Shown: piece by piece, positions 1 through 8,069 of the stretch | Layout: each line of letters opens with the position of its first letter | Numbering within the stretch: the stretch's first letter is position 1 | Assembly (NCBI GenBank): GCA_046328715.1 | Contig: JAXLWB010000003.1 | Coordinates: 1 to 64,000, forward strand | Direction of reading: 5' to 3' | DNA from: JAXLWB01 sp046328715 | Lineage (GTDB): Bacteria; Chloroflexota; Anaerolineae; Caldilineales; Caldilineaceae | Length of the DNA: 64,000 nucleotides | Program-made: the position numbers and the translations under genes | Notes under the pieces: generated by a model | What the model saw: only the letters and a program-made list of their open reading frames with translations | Databases searched by the model: none | What the model was told of the DNA's origin: nothing

Positions 1-86
1 ACAAGCCTCTCGAAAATCCATATACTGACACAAGGTAATTTGCCTTATCCGGCAAGAACAGCCGTTTTACACCACCAAGATTAAAA

Positions 87-228
87 CATCATTCGGTAGT
101 GGTTAAGTCGTGACTGGTAGGACCTCCGAGAGGTGGGCAAACGAAGCGCATTACCCAGAAAGTTTCTGCCCACCTCCCGGAGGTCGCTCGATCCACATCA
201 GTTCCCACTTAACCACTACCCATCATTC
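87..228. mobile_element. Probable MITE with 14-bp terminal inverted repeats and 8-bp target duplication
   Basis: A 126-bp palindromic element (95-220) begins with GGTAGTGGTTAAGT (95-108) and ends with its exact reverse complement (207-220). Inside, a second inverted pair (121-138 and 168-185) matches at 17 of 18 positions, and a small hairpin sits in the centre (156-168). The octamer CATCATTC lies directly on both sides (87-94, 221-228), which is the signature of a target-site duplication. The element has no transposase, so it would be non-autonomous. The rest of 1-366 shows nothing else recognisable; 229-366 is presumably the leader of the sugar transporter operon. The parent IS family cannot be named from the ends alone. 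Confidence 0.75.
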
Positions 229-366
229 AATCACTAAAATGACAAAAGCCTGCAAGTTATTATTCTTGTCAAGCGTCAGCGATCAGAGCAATTTTGCCTA
301 TTTAGGCAGAATCGGCACGTATTTGCTGTCAGTCAAATCTAGTGCCAATCCAAAGGAGAGTTTTCA

Positions 367-1719
367 ATGAAGCAAACGTCTGCATTCCGTGTGTTGATCA
401 GTCTACTGATCCTCACTACCTTGCTGCTTTCTGCTTGTCAAGCAGTAGCACCAACATCGGCCCCCGCCGCAGTCGAAGCACCGGCGGTCACCGATGCGAC
501 CTGTGGGACAGAGCCAGTTGTGCTCAACGCCTACTTCGAGACTGGCTTTGATCTACCCCTGAAGCTTTCCGAAGAGTTCACCAAGCAGTTTCCCAATGTA
601 ACTTGGGACATCAAGCAAGATCAGTTCACCAACCTGATCAACGAAACCCCACGCCTGCTCTCCGGTGACAATCCGCCAGACCTGATCCGCTTGCCAACGA
701 TGGTTTCGTTTGCCAAACAAGGGCTACTCAAGAACCTGGACGGCTATGCAACCGCGTTCGGCTGGGACAAATGGCCCGTGCCCCAGCTTGCGCAGAACCG
801 CGTTGCCGAGGATGGCACACGCGGCTCCGGTTCGCTCTATGCGATGGGGCTTAACTACAGCTTGACGGGCATCTTCTACAACAAGACGCTGGCAACCCAG
901 ATTGGCATGAGTGAGCCACCCAAGACATTGGCCGATTTTGAAGCGCTACTCGCCAAGGCCAAAGAAGCTGGACTCCAACCGATTATGATCTGGGGTAGCG
1001 CCAAGAGCGGCATGGGTCTCGCCTTCCCGCTTCAGGCCTTGATGGCTTCCGTCGGCCCGACCCAACCGATTAACGACTGGATCTTCCAAAAGAAGGGTGC
1101 CACCATCGACACCCCAGAGAATCTGATTGCGGCCCAGCACCTTGAGCAGTGGATCAAGAATGGCTATTTCCCGTCCGATGTCAACGCCATTGAGTACACG
1201 GACGCCGCCGCCCGCTTTGGCAAGGGCGAAGGGGTCTTTACCTTCAACGGCGACTGGCAGAACGCCGGGTACGATACCGACCTGGCAGGCAACGTCGGCT
1301 TCTTCCTGATGCCGCCCGCCGAGGCCGATGGCGCACCGGCTGCCATGTCGGCACCGTTGACCTTCGGCATTGCCGCCAACGCCAAAAATGCCGATTGCGC
1401 CGCCTTCTTCCTCAACTGGGTTGCCTCTAACGACGAAGCGCGCAAGATCGATGTAAGCGTCGGCGGATCGAACCCCGGCGGTCCAGCAGATGCGACGATG
1501 CCTGCTGTGGCCGAAGGCTCAGTCACCAACGATACGCTGGCGGCTGGCCCTGTCGTCGGCAAAGCTGGCACGTCGATGGATTTTATTGCCAATGCCACTA
1601 GCTCGATCTTTGCCCAAGGTTGGACACCCGAGCTACAGAAGATGGTTGGCGGCGAACAAGATGCGGCTGGGCTACTCAAGGCCGTGCAGGAAGAGTATCA
1701 ACGCCAATTGGCTGAATAG
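367..1719 (+). CDS. Sugar ABC transporter substrate-binding lipoprotein (family 1)
   Basis: This extracellular solute-binding protein of 450 residues would capture a sugar or oligosaccharide and deliver it to the permeases encoded next. It opens with a lipoprotein signal peptide (hydrophobic stretch, then LLLSAC with the lipidated cysteine at about residue 24). An Ala/Pro-rich linker follows, then a typical type I periplasmic-binding fold with aromatic and Asp/Asn residues suited to sugar binding (GDNPPDLIRLP, FTFNGDWQ). The start is set by AAAGGAGAG about 8 nt upstream of the ATG. It is the first gene of a three-gene operon. The exact sugar cannot be inferred. Confidence 0.92.
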   Translation: MKQTSAFRVLISLLILTTLLLSACQAVAPTSAPAAVEAPAVTDATCGTEPVVLNAYFETGFDLPLKLSEEFTKQFPNVTWDIKQDQFTNLINETPRLLSGDNPPDLIRLPTMVSFAKQGLLKNLDGYATAFGWDKWPVPQLAQNRVAEDGTRGSGSLYAMGLNYSLTGIFYNKTLATQIGMSEPPKTLADFEALLAKAKEAGLQPIMIWGSAKSGMGLAFPLQALMASVGPTQPINDWIFQKKGATIDTPENLIAAQHLEQWIKNGYFPSDVNAIEYTDAAARFGKGEGVFTFNGDWQNAGYDTDLAGNVGFFLMPPAEADGAPAAMSAPLTFGIAANAKNADCAAFFLNWVASNDEARKIDVSVGGSNPGGPADATMPAVAEGSVTNDTLAAGPVVGKAGTSMDFIANATSSIFAQGWTPELQKMVGGEQDAAGLLKAVQEEYQRQLAE

Positions 1720-1736
1720 GAAAGGGTCACAGATAG

Positions 1737-2699
1737 ATGTCCAAGCCTGTCGGATCGATGGACAAATCTACAATGACCACAGATAACAGCCAGCCAGTAA
1801 CAACCTCGCGTCGTGACTTCCGCAAGGAGGTGCGGCGCGAGGTTGTCATTGGCTGGCTGTTTGCGCTGCCTGCACTGCTGATGTATGCGACGTTTGTGCT
1901 TCTGCCCCTGCTCATGAGCATCGTTTACTCGTTCTTTCGCTGGAACGGGATTGGGGCAATGACCTGGGTAGGACTGAAGAATTACCAGACGGTGCTGGAA
2001 GTTCCCGATCTGCTAGAGACCATCTTCAATGCCTTTCGGCTGGTCGTCTATTTCAGTTTTATCCCGGTAGCCCTGGGACTGGTGGTTGCCAGTATCATCT
2101 ACCGCGTGGCAACGGGGCGCTTTGGGGCCATCGCCCGCACCGTCCTCTTCTTGCCACAAGTCATCCCGCTGGTAGCCGCCGGGATCATCTGGGGCTGGCT
2201 GCTGGCCTTGCCAGGTTTACTCAATCAGCTTCTCAAAATGATCGGCCTTGGTGCGCTCACCCGTGCTTGGCTCGGCGACTTCGATTGGGCGCTCCCGGCG
2301 GTCGGGCTGATCGGGGTATGGGTGCTGTTGGGTTTCTGCGTCATTCTCTTGCTGACAGCGATCACGAAGATCGATCCTGCTCTCTACGAGTCGGCACGCA
2401 TGGATGGTGCCAGTTGGTTGACTGAGTTTGTTAAGATCACAGTACCACTGCTGCGCAACGAGATCGGTGTCTGCCTGACCGTGACAGTCATTGCCGCGCT
2501 GGCAGCCTTTGACATCGTCTATGTGACTACCGCAGGTGGACCTGGCAACTCAACGGCTGTCCCTGGTATCGAGATCTACATTCTAGCCTTCACCGAACAG
2601 CGCATTGGTCTAGCATCAGCGCTGGCAGTACTGTTAATGTTGCTGGTTTTGGTCGTCATCCTGCCGATCCAACGCTTGAGCCGGGAGACAAATCGATGA
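1737..2699 (+). CDS. Sugar ABC transporter permease (MalF/UgpA type)
   Basis: This 320-residue inner-membrane permease has about six transmembrane helices after a charged 40-residue N-terminus. The EAA loop typical of importer permeases is visible near residues 220-245 (ESARMDGASWLTEFVKITVPLL), where it would dock on the ATPase. The start at 1737 follows AGGAAAGGG, though in-frame ATGs at 1758 and 1773 are also possible. It lies 17 nt after the binding-protein gene and overlaps the next permease gene by four bases, so the three genes are clearly one operon. No ATPase gene is present, so a shared MsmX/UgpC-like ATPase encoded elsewhere is likely. Confidence 0.92.
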   Translation: MSKPVGSMDKSTMTTDNSQPVTTSRRDFRKEVRREVVIGWLFALPALLMYATFVLLPLLMSIVYSFFRWNGIGAMTWVGLKNYQTVLEVPDLLETIFNAFRLVVYFSFIPVALGLVVASIIYRVATGRFGAIARTVLFLPQVIPLVAAGIIWGWLLALPGLLNQLLKMIGLGALTRAWLGDFDWALPAVGLIGVWVLLGFCVILLLTAITKIDPALYESARMDGASWLTEFVKITVPLLRNEIGVCLTVTVIAALAAFDIVYVTTAGGPGNSTAVPGIEIYILAFTEQRIGLASALAVLLMLLVLVVILPIQRLSRETNR

Positions 2700-3520
2700 A
2701 AGTTGGCCGCAGCGAGTTTTTTGTCGGGCATGCCCTCATCCTGGGGTTGATGGCGCTCACGATCCTGCCCTTTATCAGTATCTTTATGACGGCCTTGCAT
2801 CCATCGGGGAGTGTGCCGGGCGGTCTTGAATGGCCGGCGCAACCGCAGTGGGGCAACTTTGTTGAAGCGTTCAAGGTGGCAAACATGGGTGCGCTGCTGG
2901 CCTCAAGCACTTACATTGTGCTGGCGGTGGTACCGATTTCACTGATCATTGCCACGATGGCCGCCTTTGCGATTGGCTTGTTGCGCATTCCAGGCTCAGG
3001 TCTGCTTCTGTCACTTTTTGTCTTTGGGTTGACGTTGCCGTTCGGTGGGATCATCGTGCCTCTCTATTATCTAGAGCGGGCGATGGGCATCTACAACACG
3101 CGGCTGGCAATCGTGCTACCCCTGATTGCGCTGTATATGCCCTTTGCCGTCTTCTGGATGCGGGCGCACTTTGTCAATATGTTGCCCGAAATCTCAGAGG
3201 CGGCGAGAGTCGATGGCGCAACCCTTTGGGATCTCTTTTGGCGCATCCATCTGCCGTTGGCACGGGCACCCATTGCCTCGCTCGGCATTCTCATGGCGGT
3301 CTGGACCTGGAACCAGTTTCTCCTGGCGCTCGTGCTGGTCGAGGACCCCACCGAACGCACGATGGCCGGTGCGCTGGGCGCGTTTCAGGGGCACTATGCC
3401 ACCGATGTTCCCTTGCTCTGCGCCGGCACGATCCTGATCCTGGCCCCTACGCTGGTCGTCTTTATTCTGTTCCAACGCCAGATCATCACTGCGCTGCTCC
3501 AAGGAGCGGTCAAGGGGTAA
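2696..3520 (+). CDS. Sugar ABC transporter permease (MalG/UgpE type)
   Basis: The second importer permease has 274 residues and about six transmembrane segments. Its EAA loop lies near residues 165-190 (EISEAARVDGATLWDLFWRIHLPL). The ATG overlaps the stop of the preceding permease gene in an ATGA junction, implying translational coupling and a heterodimeric channel. The family normally ends as this one does, with a last helix and a short basic tail, so the gene appears complete. Nothing recognisable follows in the operon; the next sequence is a decayed methyltransferase fragment. Confidence 0.92.
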   Translation: MKVGRSEFFVGHALILGLMALTILPFISIFMTALHPSGSVPGGLEWPAQPQWGNFVEAFKVANMGALLASSTYIVLAVVPISLIIATMAAFAIGLLRIPGSGLLLSLFVFGLTLPFGGIIVPLYYLERAMGIYNTRLAIVLPLIALYMPFAVFWMRAHFVNMLPEISEAARVDGATLWDLFWRIHLPLARAPIASLGILMAVWTWNQFLLALVLVEDPTERTMAGALGAFQGHYATDVPLLCAGTILILAPTLVVFILFQRQIITALLQGAVKG

Positions 3521-3549
3521 ACAAAATCAGCGCATGATAGCAAACCGAA

Positions 3550-3861
3550 GTGAAAGCGCTGCTCAAGGCGGTAGTCGCTCACTTCCCCAGCGGTCAGGTG
3601 ATCTTCGATATCTGCAATTCGTTCATCGTGAAAAGAGCCGGATCGAACGTCGGGGGAACTGGAGCAACCTACCGGTGGGGTCTTGATGATCCTCAGGATA
3701 TTCAGCAGCTTGAGCCCAAGCTGGAACTGATGAAGGAATACAAACCCAGCGAACTGGTTGCGTTTTCTCGCTTCCCGGCATAGTGGCGAACCCTTTTCCG
3801 CATCCAGGAGCTCAACCCCACGCTACGCAGGATGGAACGGTTGCTAGTCTACCGTTATTAG
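3550..3861 (+). pseudogene. Remnant of a leucine-carboxyl-type (LCM family) methyltransferase, C-terminal third
   Basis: The reading frame from a GTG at 3550 encodes a peptide resembling the C-terminal part of class I methyltransferases of the LCM/polyketide O-methyltransferase group (FPSGQVIFDICNSF, then GATYRWGLDDPQDIQQL). The frame meets TAG at 3781-3783, yet the same frame continues with plausible family sequence (LFRIQELNP, then MERLLVYRY) to a second stop at 3859-3861. The N-terminal two thirds, including the SAM-binding motif, are missing. I read this as a 5'-truncated gene with an added nonsense mutation. Family assignment is from memory of the motif and is moderately sure. Confidence 0.6.
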
Positions 3862-3898
3862 AAAGCCACTGCTGACGCAGAGGGTTCGGCTGTACGGG

Positions 3899-4051
3899 TC
3901 ATTTTTCCCCTTCTCTGTATTTCTCCAAGCACTGATCCAACGGATCGCCATCGTTGTAAATGCAAGTGCAGAAGTACTGGCACTCCTCAGGGCGGGCATT
4001 GTTGGCACAGCCGTTCGTGCATTCTAGTTGGTCATTGCCGGGACGGATGTT
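3899..4051 (-). pseudogene. Cysteine-rich reading frame following the XRE regulator, no start codon
   Basis: On the minus strand an open frame runs from the end of the HTH gene to TGA at 3899-3901. It encodes about 50 residues rich in Cys (six), with spacing ECTNGCANNA, then EECQYFCTCIYNDGD and DQCLEKY. Such regular Cys spacing and an acidic/basic tail look like a real metal-binding or disulfide-bonded domain, not noise. No ATG, GTG or TTG exists in this frame after the upstream stop at 4088-4090. The frame is +1 relative to the HTH gene and joins it exactly at that gene's stop (AAA TAA C). Either it is a separate gene that lost its start, or a C-terminal domain reached by +1 frameshifting. 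The family is not recognised. Confidence 0.4.
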
Positions 4052-4253
4052 ATTTTCTATATTCCAAAATGTCGCCTGGTTGACAGTCTAACGCGCTACA
4101 AAGCGCATCCAAGGTGGATAGCCGAATGGCTTTGGCTTTTTCGTTTTTTAGGATGGAAAGATTCGCCATTGTGATGCCAACTTTGTCGGCGAGTTCGGTC
4201 ACGCTCATTTTGCGCTTCGCCAACATGACGTCGATGTTAATGATAATTGCCAT
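4050..4253 (-). CDS. XRE-family HTH regulator (YozG-like)
   Basis: This 67-residue DNA-binding protein consists almost entirely of one Cro/C1-type helix-turn-helix (residues 8-62; LADKVGITMANLSILKN is the recognition region, and CQPGDILEYR the usual end). It lies 10 nt downstream of the DUF2975 membrane-protein gene, a pairing seen repeatedly for YoaS/YozG-type modules, and probably regulates that operon. Its stop codon is overlapped by the cysteine-rich +1 frame described separately. Function beyond autoregulation is unknown. Confidence 0.85.
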   Translation of the reverse strand: MAIIINIDVMLAKRKMSVTELADKVGITMANLSILKNEKAKAIRLSTLDALCSALDCQPGDILEYRK

Positions 4254-4263
4254 AGAGGTCTCG

Positions 4264-4740
4264 TTACACTGTGAGGTCGTTCTCGGATTTTAGATCCACG
4301 GCGTTCTGCAAAATCCGTTCAAAGAGCGCCGCCGCAGTGGCAATCACGATCGAGCCGAAGGTGAGGACGATGCCGATAAAAACCCCACCGGCTCGATCAT
4401 CTGAGATGCCAAACATGATGTAGAGTTCTGCTCCCACCACAAACCCAATGATGGTGATCGCGCATAATTTGATCGTCCGCAGCGCTTTTACGGCTGCTGG
4501 CGAGAATACCGCATTTTGTCCAACATATTGCAACACTTTGAGTGCTTGATAGATCGCCACGAAAAATGGAATCGACGCAATATAGGCATAGGCCAGAAAG
4601 GGATCTTTGAAATAGATCTCAAAGTTCGTGGCGTGCGCATTTCTGCCCTCGATGCGGGGCTCCCACAGCAGGAGCGCCAGTGCGCCAATGCCGATGAGCA
4701 CAAGTACAATCTGAAGAAATAGGGTTGAGCCTCGCTTCAT
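4264..4740 (-). CDS. DUF2975 integral membrane protein
   Basis: This 158-residue inner-membrane protein has four hydrophobic segments (approximately residues 7-25, 47-70, 88-110 and 118-142). This and the following XRE regulator match the known DUF2975-HTH gene pair; the biochemical role of the family is not known. The start follows a good AAGGAG sequence on the minus strand. A near-consensus promoter lies immediately upstream. The pair is probably transcribed as one short operon. Confidence 0.85.
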   Translation of the reverse strand: MKRGSTLFLQIVLVLIGIGALALLLWEPRIEGRNAHATNFEIYFKDPFLAYAYIASIPFFVAIYQALKVLQYVGQNAVFSPAAVKALRTIKLCAITIIGFVVGAELYIMFGISDDRAGGVFIGIVLTFGSIVIATAAALFERILQNAVDLKSENDLTV

Positions 4741-4757
4741 AATAACTCCTTACTTTG

Positions 4758-4800
4758 TAGTAGATAAGCCTACTATAACAAGTTATTTATCGTTTGTCAA
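4758..4800 (-). promoter_or_regulatory. Strong promoter of the DUF2975/XRE operon with palindromic operator candidate
   Basis: Read on the minus strand, TTGACA (4795-4800) is followed after 17 nt by TATAGT (4772-4777). That is a perfect -35 and a five-of-six -10. A short palindrome, TAGTAG-N6-CTACTA (4758-4775), overlaps the -10 and the expected transcription start, where a bound XRE dimer would block transcription. The region 4801-5053 between this promoter and the divergent DinB-like gene holds nothing else I can identify. Confidence 0.7.
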
Positions 4801-5053
4801 TATGTAATTATTGTTTTACAATCAAATTTATGATTCTCAACCATCAGATGGTTCCTCTAACCCACATCTGCCTGCTCCGCTCAGCCCATTTGAATCCACC
4901 GCTCGATCGCAAGCTAGGAGTGCGTTTACAAACTGATTCTTGCTTACCTGCTGGCCAAGTCGCTACGCTTCAATGCTTGTCCTTTCTCCCCAGCCTTGTT
5001 ATACTGGGTCACGCAGGCGACATCTGTTCGCTCAAAAGAGAGGAGCACGCCAC

Positions 5054-5623
5054 ATGACATCTATCTGGGTAGAGAGCCTCGGTCGTAACTTCGAGGCGGC
5101 GCTGGATCTGTTGGCTGCAGCGGTGCGTGATTGCACGGACGAGCTGTGGGAAGCGAGCCTGTGGGAGGTCCCGGTCGACTTATTTGGCGCAGCACCACCT
5201 GGCCCCGATGGCCAGCCCCTCACTGACCCCGCAGTGCGCAAGGCCCTTGTTCAACGCCGCTCAACGCCGTGGAGTGTGGCCTGGCACGCGCTAGAGGTTC
5301 TCGACTACGACCTCACAGGCGAATTGGCTCCCTGGTCGCCACCGCCTCCCTTCACGGGAAAGCCGCACTGGCAGTTGACCCGCTTGCCCGCAGCCTGGAC
5401 GCGCTCCGAAATCCTTGGTTACATTGATTATTGCCGGAAGCGGGTGCGCGACACGCTGGCCGGGATGACGGACGAGCGAGCGGCAACACCCCTGCCAGCG
5501 GCGCATCGCTACCAGGGCCAGCCGCACGCCTGGCTCATCATGGGCGCTGTCGGTCACACGATCGAGCATGCGTCGCAGATCCGGCAGTTTATCACTGCCG
5601 CCAGCAATGCTTCAGAGGTGTGA
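5054..5623 (+). CDS. DinB-like superfamily protein
   Basis: This 189-residue protein has the four-helix DinB/YfiT-like layout. A His near residue 80 (WSVAWHALEVLDY) and the late HTIEHASQIRQF segment place candidate metal-binding histidines at the usual positions of this metal-dependent superfamily. Members include thiol transferases and stress-induced proteins; the reaction here is unknown. The ATG at 5054 is chosen because AGGAG lies 9 nt upstream, although the frame is open back to 4940. It stands alone. A second, unrelated-length DinB-like protein is encoded at 23718. Confidence 0.75.
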   Translation: MTSIWVESLGRNFEAALDLLAAAVRDCTDELWEASLWEVPVDLFGAAPPGPDGQPLTDPAVRKALVQRRSTPWSVAWHALEVLDYDLTGELAPWSPPPPFTGKPHWQLTRLPAAWTRSEILGYIDYCRKRVRDTLAGMTDERAATPLPAAHRYQGQPHAWLIMGAVGHTIEHASQIRQFITAASNASEV

Positions 5624-5676
5624 GCGTCACGAACAGACGCTACGTAGCTCAACCCTGCCCAGTTGGAGACACATCC

Positions 5677-6159
5677 ATGGAAATTCGGGGATATCAATCT
5701 AGTGATCGCAACGCATGCTTGCAAATTATGCAAAGTAATATTCCCGAGTACTTCCATGAAGAAGATCTCGCTGAGTTTGCAAGATTTCTCGAAAAACTGC
5801 CCGGTCCTTTTTTTGTTGTGGTGCATCCCAATGCCGGCTTGATTGCTTGTGGTGGCATTGCCTTCGGACGCACCACTTCGACCGAGGCAATTCTATGCTA
5901 CGGCATGGTGACACGAACTCAATTACAGCAGGGCGTCGGATCGGAACTCTTGCGGAAACGGCTGGAATTTTTTCTTTCCAGCGCGCCACAAGTGGAACGC
6001 ATCGCAGTCAATACTACCCAAAAGACTGAAGGGTTCTTTCACAAGTTCGGATTTTCGGTGGTGGAGCGTGAGTTGGAAGGTTTTGGAACGGGACTAGATC
6101 GTGTCAGCATGATGGCCATTAAGGAAGATGTTCTTCGCTTACTCAATCAAAAAAAGTAA
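5677..6159 (+). CDS. GNAT-family N-acetyltransferase
   Basis: This 160-residue acetyltransferase would transfer acetyl from acetyl-CoA to an unknown amine. The GNAT core is visible: a strand with GLIACGGIAF, then TRTQLQQGVGSELL (the acetyl-CoA pyrophosphate-binding Q/RxxGxG/A motif), and late KFGFSVVERE. The ATG at 5677 begins with MEIRGY, typical of the family. The frame is open further upstream inside the DinB-like gene, but that part has no similarity. No operon partner is evident. Confidence 0.85.
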   Translation: MEIRGYQSSDRNACLQIMQSNIPEYFHEEDLAEFARFLEKLPGPFFVVVHPNAGLIACGGIAFGRTTSTEAILCYGMVTRTQLQQGVGSELLRKRLEFFLSSAPQVERIAVNTTQKTEGFFHKFGFSVVERELEGFGTGLDRVSMMAIKEDVLRLLNQKK

Positions 6160-6221
6160 AAATCTAAACAAAGTATTTGCGCAATAGCGGCGTTCTAACG
6201 ACATAATAACGGAGAAAGGGT

Positions 6222-7433
6222 ATGGAAGGAGACCAAATCACAGCTTCGGTCAGTAAATTTATCGAGGCAGGCACGCTTGCTGGCGCAACAACATTGGTTT
6301 GGCAAGAGGGCAGGGTACTCCAGTCTGCGGCGGTGGGTTGGCGGGATCTAGAACGCAAGCTGCCCATGGAACGGGATACACTCTTCCGCATCGCCTCCAT
6401 GAGCAAGCCGATTACCTCCACTGCGGCACTAATGCTATTCGAGGAATGCCACTTTGCGCTGAACGATCCGATTACCCGCTGGGCACCTGAGTTTGCGCAA
6501 ATGCGTGTGCTGCGCTCGCCAACAGGAGCGCTCAACCAGACAGTTCCAGCCGAGCGACCCATCACCTTTGAAGACCTACTGACCCACCGTTCGGGCCTGA
6601 CCTATGCGGACTTTCATTCTGGACCCATCGCCAAGGCGTTGAAAGAGACTTTAGGCGGGGATATCGACAGTGACGTGCCTCCCGATGAATGGATGGCAAG
6701 ACTGGCCACCTTGCCCTTGCTTGATCAACCAGGTGCGGCCTTTCACTATGGTCATTCAACCGATCTGCTCGGCTTCCTAATTGCACGCATCGAAGATGCA
6801 CCCTTGGGTGACGTGCTCAGACGCCGAATTTTCGACCCACTGGGCATGAATGACACCGGCTTTACCGTTCCGCAGGAGAAGCAGTCACGGCGGGCGGCGG
6901 CACACGGCTTTGACGATGCTGGCCGGTTGTGCGTACGTCACCGCAGTCCAGGTGGCTCGTTCTTGCCTGAGCGGCCTGCAACGATGGCCTATGTTTCGGG
7001 TGGACAAGGGCTCTGGTCAACCATGGACGATTACCTCACCTTTGCCCGCATGTTCGTACAAGAAGGTGCGGTGGATGGTTACCAACTCTTGCAGCCGGAG
7101 ACCTTCAGACGCATGGTCAGCAACTGTCTGAGCGAGAAGCAACGGGCAAGAGCCGGGTCCTTGCTCAACCCAGGTCATGGCTTCGGGCTGGGCGTTGCGA
7201 TGGTGCTTGATCCTGCAAAAGCGGGTCCAATGCCGTGCGGCGGCGGCGTGGGTGCGGTTGGTTGGCCGGGTGCCTTCGGAGGTTGGTGGCGGGCGGATCC
7301 CAACAACAACTCGGTGCTGCTCTTCTTGACCCACAATATGGTTGAGTTGGAGCAACTCTATGAGGGCATTGGTCTGGATGTCTATGAGGCAATCACGCAA
7401 TTTCAAGCACAGGCTGCGTCTTTGCTGCACTGA
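6222..7433 (+). CDS. Serine hydrolase, class C beta-lactamase/esterase family
   Basis: This 403-residue enzyme has the penicillin-binding fold. The SxxK nucleophile motif is SMSK at residues 59-62, a YGH motif stands in place of YxN (about residue 178), and Gly-rich C-terminal segments (GHGFGLGV, GAFGGWW) replace the KTG box. There is no signal peptide, so it is probably cytoplasmic and more likely an esterase or amidase than an antibiotic-degrading lactamase. GGAGAAAGGGT precedes the ATG. It is convergent with the selenoprotein gene, from which a hairpin separates it. Confidence 0.88.
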   Translation: MEGDQITASVSKFIEAGTLAGATTLVWQEGRVLQSAAVGWRDLERKLPMERDTLFRIASMSKPITSTAALMLFEECHFALNDPITRWAPEFAQMRVLRSPTGALNQTVPAERPITFEDLLTHRSGLTYADFHSGPIAKALKETLGGDIDSDVPPDEWMARLATLPLLDQPGAAFHYGHSTDLLGFLIARIEDAPLGDVLRRRIFDPLGMNDTGFTVPQEKQSRRAAAHGFDDAGRLCVRHRSPGGSFLPERPATMAYVSGGQGLWSTMDDYLTFARMFVQEGAVDGYQLLQPETFRRMVSNCLSEKQRARAGSLLNPGHGFGLGVAMVLDPAKAGPMPCGGGVGAVGWPGAFGGWWRADPNNNSVLLFLTHNMVELEQLYEGIGLDVYEAITQFQAQAASLLH

Positions 7434-7440
7434 AACTGCC

Positions 7441-7475
7441 ATTTTGACCTATCAGGTACCAGGATAGGTCAAAAT
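7441..7475. terminator. Hairpin between convergent genes
   Basis: A perfect 13-bp inverted repeat (ATTTTGACCTATC at 7441-7453, complement at 7463-7475) with a 9-nt loop lies between the serine hydrolase stop and the convergent peroxidase-related gene. The A/T-rich base of the stem could act as a bidirectional terminator, though there is no long T-run. Confidence 0.55.
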
Positions 7476-7487
7476 AGCATGGTTCTC

Positions 7488-8069
7488 TCAATCACGTCCA
7501 ACGCCCAAGCCATCGGCCACACGATTGATGTAGTTAAACCACGAGGCAATCAGGTTGATTTGCAAAATTCCTTGATCATCAAAGCCTACGGCGCGCAAGC
7601 CATCCAGGTCGTCACGGCTGATCGAGACTGGGTTCTTGGTGATCTTCTCTACATAGCCAAGCATGGCACGATCGGCTGCGTCCAACGGGGCGCTGCGCCA
7701 ATCGCGGCGGAGGGCTTCGACCAAACTTTCATCCAAACTCACGATACGCAGAAACTCTGCGTGCGATTCAATTCAGTAAAAACAACGGTTTAAGGCTGAC
7801 ACGGTGAGTGCAATCATTTCGTGTTGGCGACGCGCCAGTGGCAAGGTTTCGTCCATGAGCGCACCAAACGTGCCAAAGGCATGGCGCAACGCCTGCGGAA
7901 TCAGTGAATGGGACATGACGATGCTATCATTCATCACTGGCGGTGGAACACGCCGTTCGGCACGTTTGGCGGGACCATACTCTTCGGGGTAAAGTGCTGC
8001 CTGGCTCGCCAACGCTTCCTGCAACTGGGGATTTTCTGGGGTCGGTGCGACCGTTCTGATCCAAGTCAC
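7488..8069 (-). CDS. AhpD-like peroxidase-related selenoprotein with CxxU motif (in-frame UGA)
   Basis: Read through one in-frame TGA (7773-7775), this is a 193-residue protein of the carboxymuconolactone decarboxylase/AhpD superfamily, of the 'peroxidase-related enzyme' group. These enzymes use a CxxC pair next to a His to reduce peroxides. Here the motif is C96-F-Y-U99-I-E-S-H103, so the UGA sits exactly where the second Cys belongs. Family-like sequence continues without a break or frame change on both sides (SALNR before, SHAEFLR after, then SWFNYINRVADGLGVGRD to the end). Translation begins at GTG, with AAGGA upstream. A SECIS-like hairpin follows the UGA. The alternative is a Cys-to-stop nonsense mutation or sequencing error. 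No selA, selB, selD or tRNA-Sec gene is in the window. Confidence 0.75.
7746..7775 (-). promoter_or_regulatory. Candidate bacterial SECIS element downstream of the UGA
   Basis: On the minus strand the UGA is followed after 10 nt by a hairpin with stem ACGCAG/CTGCGT and loop AGUUU (7746-7762). The apical loop starts 16 nt after the UGA and carries G at its second position. Both features agree with the published bacterial SECIS model (loop 16-37 nt from the UGA, a G among the first two loop bases). Weaker pairing (CAC with GUG) may extend the stem. The hairpin is translated as part of the gene. Confidence 0.55.

Noticed and set aside
110..370. 86-codon open frame over the MITE
   Set aside because: It is created by the palindromic element, has no ribosome-binding site and no protein-like composition, and runs into the start of the real lipoprotein gene in another frame.
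7488..7742. Separate small CMD-domain gene starting at 7742
   Set aside because: Its sequence is the in-frame continuation of the upstream gene across a single UGA; a split gene explains less than selenocysteine or a nonsense mutation.
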